A DNA stretch of 64,000 bases from Euryarchaeota archaeon UBA182 (GTDB lineage Archaea; Thermoplasmatota; Poseidoniia; Poseidoniales; Thalassarchaeaceae), in NCBI GenBank assembly GCA_002495675.1, contig DAGH01000002.1, forward strand, positions 35,094 through 99,093, read 5' to 3'. Made by a program: the position numbers and the translations under genes. Under the pieces are notes generated by a model that was not told the origin of the DNA, ran no database searches, and saw nothing but the letters and a program-made list of their open reading frames with translations. Shown one piece after another: positions 17,984 through 26,037 of this stretch. Positions within the stretch are counted from its first letter, which is position 1. Each line of letters opens with the position of its first letter.

Positions 17984-18057
17984 TGGAGCACGAGCCGGGA
18001 TTTGCACCCGGGTACACGGATCTGCAGTCCGTTGCATAGCTACTCTGCCACTCGTGC
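17984..18057 (-). tRNA. tRNA-Cys (GCA), CCA encoded
   Basis: Folded by eye on the minus strand. The acceptor is GCACGAG with CTCGTGC, discriminator T, followed by encoded CCA. The anticodon stem is ACGGA/TCCGT with loop CTGCAGA, giving anticodon GCA (cysteine). The variable region is short. The T stem is CCGGG/CCCGG with loop TGCAAAT. All helices except one D-arm pair are Watson-Crick. The T loop has G where nearly every tRNA has U55, which deserves checking. No intron. Confidence 0.93.
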
Positions 18058-18131
18058 TTGTGCGACCCACCAAACATTTCGATTTCAACGCTTCCCGAGT
18101 CTTGATTTGTACCGTATCTTAGAATACCTTC

Positions 18132-19292
18132 ATGGACAGGGGGCTAAACGATTCCTATATGCCCACGGTCGCAACCCGTTTCGATAACCTCGGTGTTGGA
18201 TTTGCACCCTACCTCCAGCCCCCTCCGGAGGGAGTCATAAGGTGGACCGTTGGCGAACCAGGATTCCCAACTCCAGAACCAGTAATCTCCACTGCTGTGT
18301 CCGAGTTACTGGATGGCAAGACGAAATACACAAGAGGCCAAGGATCACCAGCACTATGCGAGGCTGTTGCACACCATCTAATGAAGACCAGCAAGATAAG
18401 TGTGAGCCCGGAGAATGTTTTGATAACACCAGGCGCCAAACAAGCCCTACTCTACTCATACATGACCGTGCTAAATCCTAGTGACGAGGCAATCCTACTC
18501 TCACCATCATGGGCCTCATACGAACCGATGATTTCAATCATAGGGGGGGTCCCAGTAAACGTTCCCGTAGACAGGAAAAACTTCCATCCAGATATGGATG
18601 CCATTCGCTCCTCCATAACCGATCGTACACGAATGATAATGGTAAATTCGCCTTGCAATCCAACCGGCGCTGTATACACACGGGAGGAGATTGAGGAAAT
18701 CGTATCTATTGCCATCGAACACGATCTCTGGATAATTTCAGATGAGATATACTCGAGACTTATCTGGAATGGAGGTGAGCACGTCTCACCGGCCACAATC
18801 GAAGGTGGAAAAGAGCGCACTATTGTCATAAGCGGTTGGTCAAAAACATGGGCTATGACAGGTATGAGAGTAGGTTTTCTCGCAGGGCCTGAACAAGCCG
18901 TGAGAGCCGCTGTGAAATGCCAAGCCAACTCGGCCTCGCACATCCCCACATTCATGATGGAAGCAGCTAGGGTCGCATTAGACTGCGATGATCACGTGGA
19001 ACGATTCTCCGATGCCTACAGGCACAGGAGGAATTTGATTGTTCAGGGCTTAGAAGACATACCGGGCTTGAGAATAGTAAACCCGGAAGGTGCCTTCTAT
19101 CTATTCATAGATGTAACAGGGACAGGAATGTCTGATGTCCAGTTTGCAGATGGAGCCTTGAAGGCTGGCGTACAACTTATCCCAGCATCGCTCATCACAG
19201 GTGGAGAGGGTTTCATTCGTGTATCCTATGCTGCTTCAGAGGAAGACATCAAAGAGGGAATAAACAGATTGAGATCATGGCTCTTGGAATGA
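18132..19292 (+). CDS. Class I/II pyridoxal-phosphate aminotransferase (aspartate-type)
   Basis: PLP enzyme of 386 residues in the aspartate aminotransferase Ib-like group. The N-terminal WTVGEPGFPTP, the NSPCNPTGAVY block near residue 175, SDEIYSRL near 205 and the PLP lysine K238 in SGWSKTWAMTGMRVG are all present, with the substrate arginine in FIRVSYA near the C-terminus. Aspartate/2-oxoglutarate is the most likely pair, but alanine or aromatic specificity cannot be excluded by eye. It starts at ATG 18132 (or 18159). Confidence 0.9.
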   Translation: MDRGLNDSYMPTVATRFDNLGVGFAPYLQPPPEGVIRWTVGEPGFPTPEPVISTAVSELLDGKTKYTRGQGSPALCEAVAHHLMKTSKISVSPENVLITPGAKQALLYSYMTVLNPSDEAILLSPSWASYEPMISIIGGVPVNVPVDRKNFHPDMDAIRSSITDRTRMIMVNSPCNPTGAVYTREEIEEIVSIAIEHDLWIISDEIYSRLIWNGGEHVSPATIEGGKERTIVISGWSKTWAMTGMRVGFLAGPEQAVRAAVKCQANSASHIPTFMMEAARVALDCDDHVERFSDAYRHRRNLIVQGLEDIPGLRIVNPEGAFYLFIDVTGTGMSDVQFADGALKAGVQLIPASLITGGEGFIRVSYAASEEDIKEGINRLRSWLLE

Positions 19293-19360
19293 AAGCAAAA
19301 ATTGTACAACCCACTACCGTTTATTTTAGAGAGAATAGAGGCCAGAACTAATTAGAATAA

Positions 19361-19370
19361 TTCATAAATA
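19361..19370 (+). promoter_or_regulatory. Putative TATA element of speD
   Basis: TTCATAAATA lies about 45 bases upstream of the speD GTG in an AT-rich spacer. The leader would then carry the GGTGGTGA stretch at about 19399-19405, a plausible ribosome binding site for a GTG start. Confidence 0.4.
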
Positions 19371-19409
19371 GAAATCGCCCGACACAGCCCCGATTTCGGT
19401 GGTGATAGG

Positions 19410-19811
19410 GTGGTTAAGGCTCACGGAAAACACGTTTACATCGACTATACTGGGTATCAATATGATGAACTGAACAATGGTGAAAAAATATTAGAAATCA
19501 TGATCCAATCAACTCGGGTTGCGAACATTAGGCCCGTTTTTTCTCATGTGGAGGAGTTTGATGGTCAGAGCTCACCTCCTGGGTTTGCAGCTGTGGTACT
19601 TTTAGATGAGTCCCACATCACTGCACATTGCTATTATGAAAAGGGATGGTTGGCAATTGATGCATTTACATGTGGTGATGGCGATCCTGATCTTATTGCG
19701 GAATACATAACAAGAAATCTGGAAATAAGGATGCCTGGCCTTCAACAAATGCGGAGGGAGTTGGTAGATAGGTTCCTTCACAACAACGTAGAAGGGGCTG
19801 TGATTGATTGA
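19410..19811 (+). CDS. speD: S-adenosylmethionine decarboxylase proenzyme
   Basis: Pyruvoyl-dependent enzyme that makes decarboxylated SAM, the aminopropyl donor for spermidine. At 133 residues it is the usual prokaryotic class. The self-cleavage site is between E67 and S68 in LLDESHITAH, with S68 becoming the pyruvoyl group. H73 and C88 (AFTCGD) match the conserved processing and catalytic residues. The usual HTW after the cleavage site is HCY here. Some SpeD homologues have changed substrate to arginine or ornithine. The stop overlaps the next gene's start (TTGA), so it is translationally coupled to a DHS-like gene. Confidence 0.92.
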   Translation: MVKAHGKHVYIDYTGYQYDELNNGEKILEIMIQSTRVANIRPVFSHVEEFDGQSSPPGFAAVVLLDESHITAHCYYEKGWLAIDAFTCGDGDPDLIAEYITRNLEIRMPGLQQMRRELVDRFLHNNVEGAVID

Positions 19812-20776
19812 AAGAAGAAGGGGATCCAGTGAGAGATTTCATCAAACGGAACTACAATCATTTCAACGCGGGAGAGCTTTCGAGATGTATAGAATCACTT
19901 CGGGATTTCCTTGACAAAGATGGCCGATTGATGATAACCCTTGCTGGTGCTATGTCGACGGCAGAGATTGGCAAGACACTTTCACCTGCGATCAAGGCCC
20001 AAAAAATACACGCGATATGCTGCACAGGGGCTAATCTGGAGGAAGACCTGTTCAATTTAGTTGCAAGTTCAGATTATGAGAAAATAACAAATTGGAGGGA
20101 ACTGACCCCCCTTGATGATCTCAATCTCCACGATAGAGGGCTCAATCGTGTCACAGATGTCGCAATACCAGAACATCGGGCAATAAGATACGTAGAGGAC
20201 AAAATCATGGCTTTATGGAAAGATGCTGAGGCTGCAGGCGACAGAAGATTCCCTCATGAGTACATATATGATCTCCTAATGCACGGGGATTTAGAGTTCG
20301 ATGGGGACCCTGATGACTCATGGCTAATGGCCGCGGCGGACGCCAACATTCCTATTTTCACCCCTGGATGGGAGGACTCCACTCTGGGAAACATCCTAGT
20401 CGCACGCGTGATTGATTTGTCCATATCTTCTCAAGATATCGTATTAAGTGGATTACACTCAATGCAAGCATTAGCGGATTGGTACAGAGAGGATGACTCT
20501 CCTACGGGGATTCTACAGGTAGGAGGCGGGATCGCTGGGGATTTCCCCATGTGTGTAGTTCCGATGCTTAGGCAAGATGTCGGAATCAATGTGAGATTAT
20601 GGTCTTGGTTTGCTCAGATATCAGAATCAAGGCCGTCCTACGGGGGCTACTCAGGTGCACCACCGAGCGAGAAAATCAGCTGGGGAAAAATAAGCACCGA
20701 GACCCCTCGGTTTGTTATAGAGTCGGATGCCACCATAGTTTTGCCATTGATTCTCCAATCGATAGTAGAAAACTGA
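19808..20776 (+). CDS. Deoxyhypusine-synthase-like protein lacking the catalytic lysine
   Basis: A 322-residue NAD-dependent enzyme of the deoxyhypusine synthase superfamily. Family blocks are intact: LAGAMSTAEIG, CCTGANLEED, PGWEDSTLGN, and SDATIVLPLIL near the end. True DHS has GGGxxKH, where lysine forms the enzyme-imine intermediate. Here residues 239-246 read GGGIAGDF, with no lysine. The whole layout (N-terminal RNYNHFNAGEL, CCTGANLEED, GGGIAGDFP) is that of the bacterial-type DHS-like family rather than the eIF5A-modifying enzyme. It is coupled to speD, so a polyamine reaction using spermidine is likely, but the product is unknown. The TTG start at 19808 or GTG 19829 is possible. Confidence 0.85.
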   Translation: MKEEGDPVRDFIKRNYNHFNAGELSRCIESLRDFLDKDGRLMITLAGAMSTAEIGKTLSPAIKAQKIHAICCTGANLEEDLFNLVASSDYEKITNWRELTPLDDLNLHDRGLNRVTDVAIPEHRAIRYVEDKIMALWKDAEAAGDRRFPHEYIYDLLMHGDLEFDGDPDDSWLMAAADANIPIFTPGWEDSTLGNILVARVIDLSISSQDIVLSGLHSMQALADWYREDDSPTGILQVGGGIAGDFPMCVVPMLRQDVGINVRLWSWFAQISESRPSYGGYSGAPPSEKISWGKISTETPRFVIESDATIVLPLILQSIVEN

Positions 20777-22030
20777 TCAAACAAGTCGACCTTGATATTG
20801 AAGCCCCTGTTCTTCTATCCTGATCAGTTGATTGTATTTCGAAGTTCTGTCAGACCTAGCCGGAGCACCTGTCTTTATCCAACCACATCCAGTTCCTACT
20901 GCCAGATCGGATATGGAGCTGTCACAGGTTTCACCTGAACGATGTGACATGATGCAGTCAAAGCCGGCGCTTCTAGCAATCTGCATCACTTCAAGAGTTT
21001 CAGAGACAGTCCCTATCTGGTTAGGCTTGATCAAAATTGAATTGGAGGCTCGATCAAAGACACCCTTCTCCAATCTCAATTTATTGGTTACGTAGAGATC
21101 GTCTCCAATGACAAGAACATCATGACCTTTCTCTGTGAAGGATATCCAGGACCCCCAATCATCCTCTGAGAAGGGGTCTTCTATCGAAACTATGGGATAT
21201 TTTTCAATCCAAGAGGAATACAACGAGGAAAGTTCTGACCCGCCAATCATCTTTCCATCGAAAGAATATCCACCAGAGTCATAGAATTCAGTGGCAGCGA
21301 CATCTAGTGCGATTCCGATTTGAGTTGAACTTGAGTATCCAGCCCTCTCGATGGCTTCTACCAACAATTCCAATCCCTCTTCGTTTCGTCCCAAGGAGGG
21401 GGCGAAACCCCCTTCATCACCGATTCCAGAAAGCAGTCCCTTTTCCTCGAGTGTGTTTTTTAGGGCGTGATAAGTTTCGGTCCCAGCCCTGAGAGCAGAT
21501 GTGAAATCTGGGAATCCATACGGAACAACCATGAATTCCTGCACGTCTACGTTAGTTGCTGCATGTGCACCTCCATTTAGGATGTTCATCAACGGGACTG
21601 GCATTACGCCGACTGGCCAATCACCAGGTATAGATTTCCATAATGGAATCCCTTTTTCATTGGCCGAGGCCCTCAGGATCGCTAAGGAGCAACCTAGAAT
21701 TGAGTTCGCCCCCAGTAGGCTTTTGTTTGGAGTCCCGTCTGCTGAAATCAGACGCTCGTCGATCATAGTCTGATCATGGACACTCATGCCGATTAGCTCA
21801 TTTCTTAATATCGTATTCACATTATCCACAGACCTTTGGACTCCCGATCCCAGCCACATGGGGCCACCGTCTCTCAGTTCCACAGCTTCGTGAGATCCAG
21901 TGCTAGCCCCAGAGGGGACTGCTGCCCTTGCCGAGAATCTCCCGTCTACAAAACAGTCGACTTCAATCGTCGGCCGCCCCCTCGAATCGAGGATCATTCG
22001 AGCGAGGATGTCGGTGACTTGTCCTATCAT
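20777..22030 (-). CDS. eno: Enolase
   Basis: Interconverts 2-phosphoglycerate and phosphoenolpyruvate. The 417-residue protein has the normal length. The N-terminal RMILDSRGRPTIEVD, the flexible loop VPSGASTGSHEAVELRD, metal ligands in ALDVAATEFYD, SIEDPFSEDD and VIGDDLYVTN, the catalytic lysine in ILIKPNQIGT, and MSHRSGETCDS are all present. It abuts the convergent DHS-like gene with no gap. The PEP it makes links to pckA at 47.3 kb. Confidence 0.96.
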   Translation of the reverse strand: MIGQVTDILARMILDSRGRPTIEVDCFVDGRFSARAAVPSGASTGSHEAVELRDGGPMWLGSGVQRSVDNVNTILRNELIGMSVHDQTMIDERLISADGTPNKSLLGANSILGCSLAILRASANEKGIPLWKSIPGDWPVGVMPVPLMNILNGGAHAATNVDVQEFMVVPYGFPDFTSALRAGTETYHALKNTLEEKGLLSGIGDEGGFAPSLGRNEEGLELLVEAIERAGYSSSTQIGIALDVAATEFYDSGGYSFDGKMIGGSELSSLYSSWIEKYPIVSIEDPFSEDDWGSWISFTEKGHDVLVIGDDLYVTNKLRLEKGVFDRASNSILIKPNQIGTVSETLEVMQIARSAGFDCIMSHRSGETCDSSISDLAVGTGCGWIKTGAPARSDRTSKYNQLIRIEEQGLQYQGRLV

Positions 22031-22071
22031 GGCCCAATGCGGAGGTCACGCCCTGTCAAGTTTCCCGAGAA

Positions 22072-22542
22072 TTATGCATTCAACCAACCTAGCCACCTGG
22101 AGACGGCTGATTGCAGTAAGGGAATCTCTAATTCTGAGCGACAGCATCTTTCCCAGCACAACTGTTCTTGGGATGGTGAAATTGAGAACAACTCAGCTTT
22201 GCACAGGACCCCATCATCTTGAGAGCTCAACCTTCGATAGTCATCCACGAAACAATGGATTAAGTTCTTCGGGAAATGGTGCATTACGGCTGTTTCGGGA
22301 CAACACAGAACAGCACTTTTTTCCAGGAAAAGTAGTGAAGAACCATCGACCTCATTTATTTCATGTCCGTGGAGATTTACGTGGTGAAGCATCGCTGCGA
22401 CATCTATGTTGTACCAATCAGACTCTTCCTTGGTGAGTTTCAATGATGATATATCATCAAGATACTCTTGGATTTCACTTTGGCTGGATTGAGGCGCGTC
22501 CCGCATCAGTGAAACAAAAAACATCCACTGATTTGAAACCAA
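22072..22542 (-). CDS. Uncharacterised protein of 156 residues
   Basis: An open frame upstream of enolase on the same strand, 41 bases apart. The product is soluble, rich in cysteine and histidine for its size (for example VLCCPETAVMHHFPKN and CWERCC), and has charged helices near the N-terminus (EIQEYLDDISSLKLTKEE). I do not recognise a family. A competing frame on the plus strand has a worse composition. Start candidates are ATG 22542, 22524 or 22506. The AT-rich spacer above it would supply a promoter. It may be real, but evidence is limited to length, composition and placement. Confidence 0.5.
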   Translation of the reverse strand: MVSNQWMFFVSLMRDAPQSSQSEIQEYLDDISSLKLTKEESDWYNIDVAAMLHHVNLHGHEINEVDGSSLLFLEKSAVLCCPETAVMHHFPKNLIHCFVDDYRRLSSQDDGVLCKAELFSISPSQEQLCWERCCRSELEIPLLQSAVSRWLGWLNA

Positions 22543-22649
22543 CCAGCAATAAATTCTGTAAATAATTACCGAAAAATGTAAAATTTTTTAATTTTTTTTC
22601 CGTAAGAATGAACCAATGGTATCAAAAGTGACTGGTTAACGGCAATATC
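22543..22649. promoter_or_regulatory. AT-rich divergent promoter region
   Basis: This 107-base spacer separates two divergent starts. It contains runs of A and T (AAATTTTTTAATTTTTTTT at about 22582-22600). AACCA (22612-22616) and TGGTT (22634-22638) form short symmetric arms about 17 bases apart just upstream of the Lrp gene. Lrp regulators often control their own gene, so this could be an operator. The pairing is short and could be chance. Confidence 0.35.
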
Positions 22650-23072
22650 ATGCCTGAAGTAGATTCACTTGACAGATCTATTCTGTCAGTACTCAGAGAC
22701 CAAGGAAGATCCTCATTTGTTCAGATCGCCAACTCAACCGGTGTCACAGAGAGAACGGTCAGGGCCAGAATGAGAAGGCTGGAAGACGAGGGCATCATTA
22801 GAGGGTATACGATAAGGGAGACAGGAATTGGACTCTCTGCGTTAGTCCGACTCAGTGTTGGGCCCGGTATTGAGATTGGCACTTTGGCAGGTGAATATGC
22901 ATCTTGGGACGGTATAGAATCAGTCTACGAGATAAGCGGGGATGCAGATCTAATCGTCCTGGCACATGTTGATGACACCGTGGCTTTGCGCGGACTCTTG
23001 GACAGAATTTGGTTGAGTGCTCCGGGAAGCATAATTTCGACGAGAACTGAGCTTGTATTGGAACAGTACTGA
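22650..23072 (+). CDS. Lrp/AsnC-family transcription regulator
   Basis: A 140-residue feast/famine regulator. An N-terminal helix-turn-helix (LDRSILSVLRDQGRSSFVQI, then TGVTERTVRARMRRLEDEGI) is followed by the RAM ligand-binding domain with VYEISGDADLIVLAHV. These proteins form octamers and often respond to amino acids. It begins with ATG 22650 and is divergent from the uncharacterised gene. Targets are unknown; adjacent genes give no obvious amino-acid link except the aminotransferase 3 kb upstream. Confidence 0.92.
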   Translation: MPEVDSLDRSILSVLRDQGRSSFVQIANSTGVTERTVRARMRRLEDEGIIRGYTIRETGIGLSALVRLSVGPGIEIGTLAGEYASWDGIESVYEISGDADLIVLAHVDDTVALRGLLDRIWLSAPGSIISTRTELVLEQY

Positions 23073-23123
23073 TAAATCGTGATTTCCCACAAGATAAGTC
23101 CCAGAATCATGGTGGGGCATTAG

Positions 23124-23678
23124 TCATTCTTTCCACTTTACAGAACATCCAATACTTTCTGTTCTCTGGACCCGGATTCTCTGCCCTGAGACATATTGAT
23201 TCAGTGCATCCTTAAGTTCACATGTTGTAGCATTGGATGGATCTCGGGGGGAATCGTCAAGGCGACCACGATACAGTACATCATGACCTCCAGAAACAAG
23301 ATAAAATTCTGGAGTTCGCTTGGCTCCGTACGATCTTGCAACCTCTTGAGTCGAATCATGCAAGTAAGGGTATGACATCCCCTTGGAGGCCCTCTCAACC
23401 ATATGGTCCCAGTCATCTGAGACATACCGCTCGGGGTCATTTGAATTGATTCCGACAAATCCTAATCCAAATTCTCTTGCCATCTTTGCTATTTCTTCAA
23501 TTCTACCCTCTGATGCGACAACGTATGGGCAGTGATTGCAAGTGAACATCACAACCCCACCAGTTTCTCCGATCACTCCATCTAGGCCGACTACAGACTC
23601 ACCATGGGTCTTATTCGCATTTGGCAGATTGAATGTTGGCGCTTTGTCCCCCGGCTCGACACCATGACTTGAAGGCAT
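23124..23678 (-). CDS. Thioredoxin-family redoxin
   Basis: A 184-residue thioredoxin-fold protein. The N-terminal GDKAPTFNLPNANKT is typical of AhpC/TlpA-like redoxins, and the active-site motif is CNHCPYV with C47 and C50. LHDSTQEVARSYGAKRTPEFYLV contains the conserved cis-proline region. No signal peptide is visible, so it is probably cytosolic. This CNHCPYV subgroup is widely annotated as a thioredoxin family protein without a defined substrate. It follows the TPR gene on the same strand, 15 bases apart. Confidence 0.87.
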   Translation of the reverse strand: MPSSHGVEPGDKAPTFNLPNANKTHGESVVGLDGVIGETGGVVMFTCNHCPYVVASEGRIEEIAKMAREFGLGFVGINSNDPERYVSDDWDHMVERASKGMSYPYLHDSTQEVARSYGAKRTPEFYLVSGGHDVLYRGRLDDSPRDPSNATTCELKDALNQYVSGQRIRVQRTESIGCSVKWKE

Positions 23679-23693
23679 GATCTGCCGAAAGCA

Positions 23694-25949
23694 TCACCTG
23701 ACATGAACCCTTTCTGCGGGAATCCCTGCCAATGACTCCATCAATCTCAGCCTAGATCTGGCGTGTTGATCACTTGGATCGATATCCAGGACCTGACGCC
23801 ATCGTTTGTAGGCCGCCCTGAAATCTCCCGCCTTCTCTTCAAGATCGGCAAGGATCATCAGGACGTCAAATCTCCTCGGATTGCATTCTGAGGCCTTCTC
23901 GAGGTCGGACATGGCCTCGTCAAGCCGATTAAACTCAAGATATAACCTCGCTCTACAGGCCCATGATTCGCTATCACTTGGATCCAGTCTAATTGCCTCG
24001 TTGAGAAGGGCCTCAGCCTGCTCACCCCTTCCAGTTTTTATGAGGCAAGACGCCAGTAATGCCATTGCATCGACATCTCCAGTTTGAGATGAGACAGCGC
24101 CTTCGAGTAGATCTATCGCCTCATCCCATAATGATAGCCCAACCATTGCCTCAGCATTACGTTTTATCGCTATTGGATTGTTTGGCCTGTTTCTGACAAC
24201 CTCGCTGGAATGTTGGGCTGCCAAGTCGTACTTATCTTGGAATAGGTACAACAAAGCGAGGTTTAGACGGCCTGAGACGTGACTTGGATCAACCTTGATG
24301 ACGCTCAAAAACCTCCTCTCAGCCTCTTCCATTCGTCCTTCTCTGGCATGTGCCAATCCATTCAAGAAGTCCATTTCTAATCTATCAGCTCGAACCTTAT
24401 CGCATTCCCTGAGCACGGATCGTGCCTCGTCGAAATCCATCGTTTCGATGAGTATACGCGCCTCTTCAATTAGGACGCTTGGCTCCTTCTCAGCGATCCG
24501 TCTCGCCCTGACGATGCACGTCCGCGCCTCGCCTAGATCACCAGATAGCCTGTTGTAGTATGCGGTAGCCAGCCAGCTTCTATGATCTTCTCTATCACAG
24601 CTCGTCATCTGTATGCTGCAGTCCTTCAACCTCGAGATGAGGCTTTCAGGCACCGATCCAGTATTGTCCCTTTCCAACTTGCACTGACTCATCAAAACTA
24701 ATACTTCAGATTCCAAAAGTCCTATTGTTGGGTTGAATGCTCTCGATCTGTCTAACAATGACAAGGCGTTATTCAAGTCATCAACGGCGATTGACAACTT
24801 AATCCCAGCCTCGTAGAGGGCTGGACTCCCACCAACATCAACTTTTGAGTTGAGGTGAGCCATCGCGGAATCTGCCATACCCATTGAAACAATTATTGAG
24901 ACCTCCAACAGAATCGAATCATCAGACTCAGATTTTATGTCCCTAATTAGTCTGAGCGCCAAATCATACTGTCCCTTCAAATGGGCAATTTCAGCCCTCA
25001 TGAATAAGACGTCGTCAACGTTTTTCTCTTCCAAAGTCATGCCGTCTAACAATTCCAGACCTTCGTCCAGCATCCCCTCTGATATTTTCTTGCGGGCCCG
25101 TTTGACTCTGACCGAGGGAGACATTTCCAGGACATTGGGGCCCACAGCTCTGGACCGAAGATTATGAATGGACCCAACAACCTCCACCTCCATCTCTCCA
25201 TCCCAATCAAGTGACGCTAGCCTCCGCCGATTCCGAGAAGATCTTGAGTCACTTTCAGGCAACAGGGATAGCTGTTCGATCAGCGCTGGCATGTCATCGG
25301 GTTCAGAGTCGATGTGGGCTTCCAGAGTTTCAATCAACTCGTTCCTTGTCCCACTGACTCTGATAATCCTCAGGAGGCCAGACATGGAATCGAACCTATG
25401 CCCTTCTCTGAGGGAAGCCTCGTAAGCATCGCGAGCATGTTTTTGGACATCATGCTCCTCAAACAATGAACCCAGTCGTTCGAACTGTGAGGAGGTTAAA
25501 CTCAGGTCATCGGGCCTTACCCCAGTAGAATCTAACATAATTCCAAGCCTCCTAGTGAGACTCCCCATTGCTATCAGAGAGTCGTCCGAGTCAGCCTCGT
25601 CATTTTCCAAGGCCATTGCAAGTAATCTCGCTGGATGTGAGATTAAATCACAAACCCTACTGACGCTTCCTCCATCCAATCTGCTCAGCATTCTCTCTGC
25701 GGTGTCGATTGCAGTATGGGCTGCAAGTCTGTCATGCACTGGATCACCGTCTCCGATCACGGATTCCAATCCGTCATTCACTGATGACAATTCTCTGTGT
25801 ACAGTATAATATGCGGAGGACATCGTGTCAAGTTCCAACTTCATCTCAAGCGCCTTCCGCTTGTTGTATCTTTGACGGATAAAGGCTGTGGCGTAAGCGA
25901 TTATCAACAGTGCATAGACCCCTATCACTATGCGCGAGGCCTCTACCAT
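23694..25949 (-). CDS. Membrane-anchored TPR-repeat protein
   Basis: A 751-residue protein with one N-terminal membrane helix (IVIGVYALLIIAYATAFI, about 7-24), then a basic stretch and a long helical-repeat domain. TPR motifs are clearest in the last 250 residues (for example GLAHAREGRMEEAERRFLSV, LALLYLFQDKYDLAAQHSSE, AMALLASCLIKTGRGEQAEALL, ACRARLYLEFNRLDEAMSDL). It ends with a repeat that fits a TPR and a short basic tail. It probably serves as a scaffold on the inner face of the membrane. Partners cannot be read, though it lies between dnaG and a redoxin on one strand. Confidence 0.85.
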   Translation of the reverse strand: MVEASRIVIGVYALLIIAYATAFIRQRYNKRKALEMKLELDTMSSAYYTVHRELSSVNDGLESVIGDGDPVHDRLAAHTAIDTAERMLSRLDGGSVSRVCDLISHPARLLAMALENDEADSDDSLIAMGSLTRRLGIMLDSTGVRPDDLSLTSSQFERLGSLFEEHDVQKHARDAYEASLREGHRFDSMSGLLRIIRVSGTRNELIETLEAHIDSEPDDMPALIEQLSLLPESDSRSSRNRRRLASLDWDGEMEVEVVGSIHNLRSRAVGPNVLEMSPSVRVKRARKKISEGMLDEGLELLDGMTLEEKNVDDVLFMRAEIAHLKGQYDLALRLIRDIKSESDDSILLEVSIIVSMGMADSAMAHLNSKVDVGGSPALYEAGIKLSIAVDDLNNALSLLDRSRAFNPTIGLLESEVLVLMSQCKLERDNTGSVPESLISRLKDCSIQMTSCDREDHRSWLATAYYNRLSGDLGEARTCIVRARRIAEKEPSVLIEEARILIETMDFDEARSVLRECDKVRADRLEMDFLNGLAHAREGRMEEAERRFLSVIKVDPSHVSGRLNLALLYLFQDKYDLAAQHSSEVVRNRPNNPIAIKRNAEAMVGLSLWDEAIDLLEGAVSSQTGDVDAMALLASCLIKTGRGEQAEALLNEAIRLDPSDSESWACRARLYLEFNRLDEAMSDLEKASECNPRRFDVLMILADLEEKAGDFRAAYKRWRQVLDIDPSDQHARSRLRLMESLAGIPAERVHVR

Positions 25950-25995
25950 GCAATCAATCGACTTCGATGAGGCTTTGATGCCTTCTGTCTAATCA

Positions 25996-26024
25996 AAGGG
26001 GCAAGTGGCAATTACACGCCCCTT
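25996..26024 (-). terminator. Hairpin between dnaG and the TPR gene
   Basis: AAGGGGC (25996-26002) and GCCCCTT (26018-26024) form a perfect 7-bp stem with a 15-base loop just downstream of the dnaG stop. There is no long T-run after it, so it may be a processing or stabilising element and not a terminator. Confidence 0.3.
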
Positions 26025-26037
26025 CGAAGACTTTCGG

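Noticed and set aside
21836..22436. Plus-strand frames of 128 and 178 codons over the enolase start and upstream gene
   Set aside because: Antisense to enolase; no family pattern. The minus-strand frame 22072-22542 is the better candidate.
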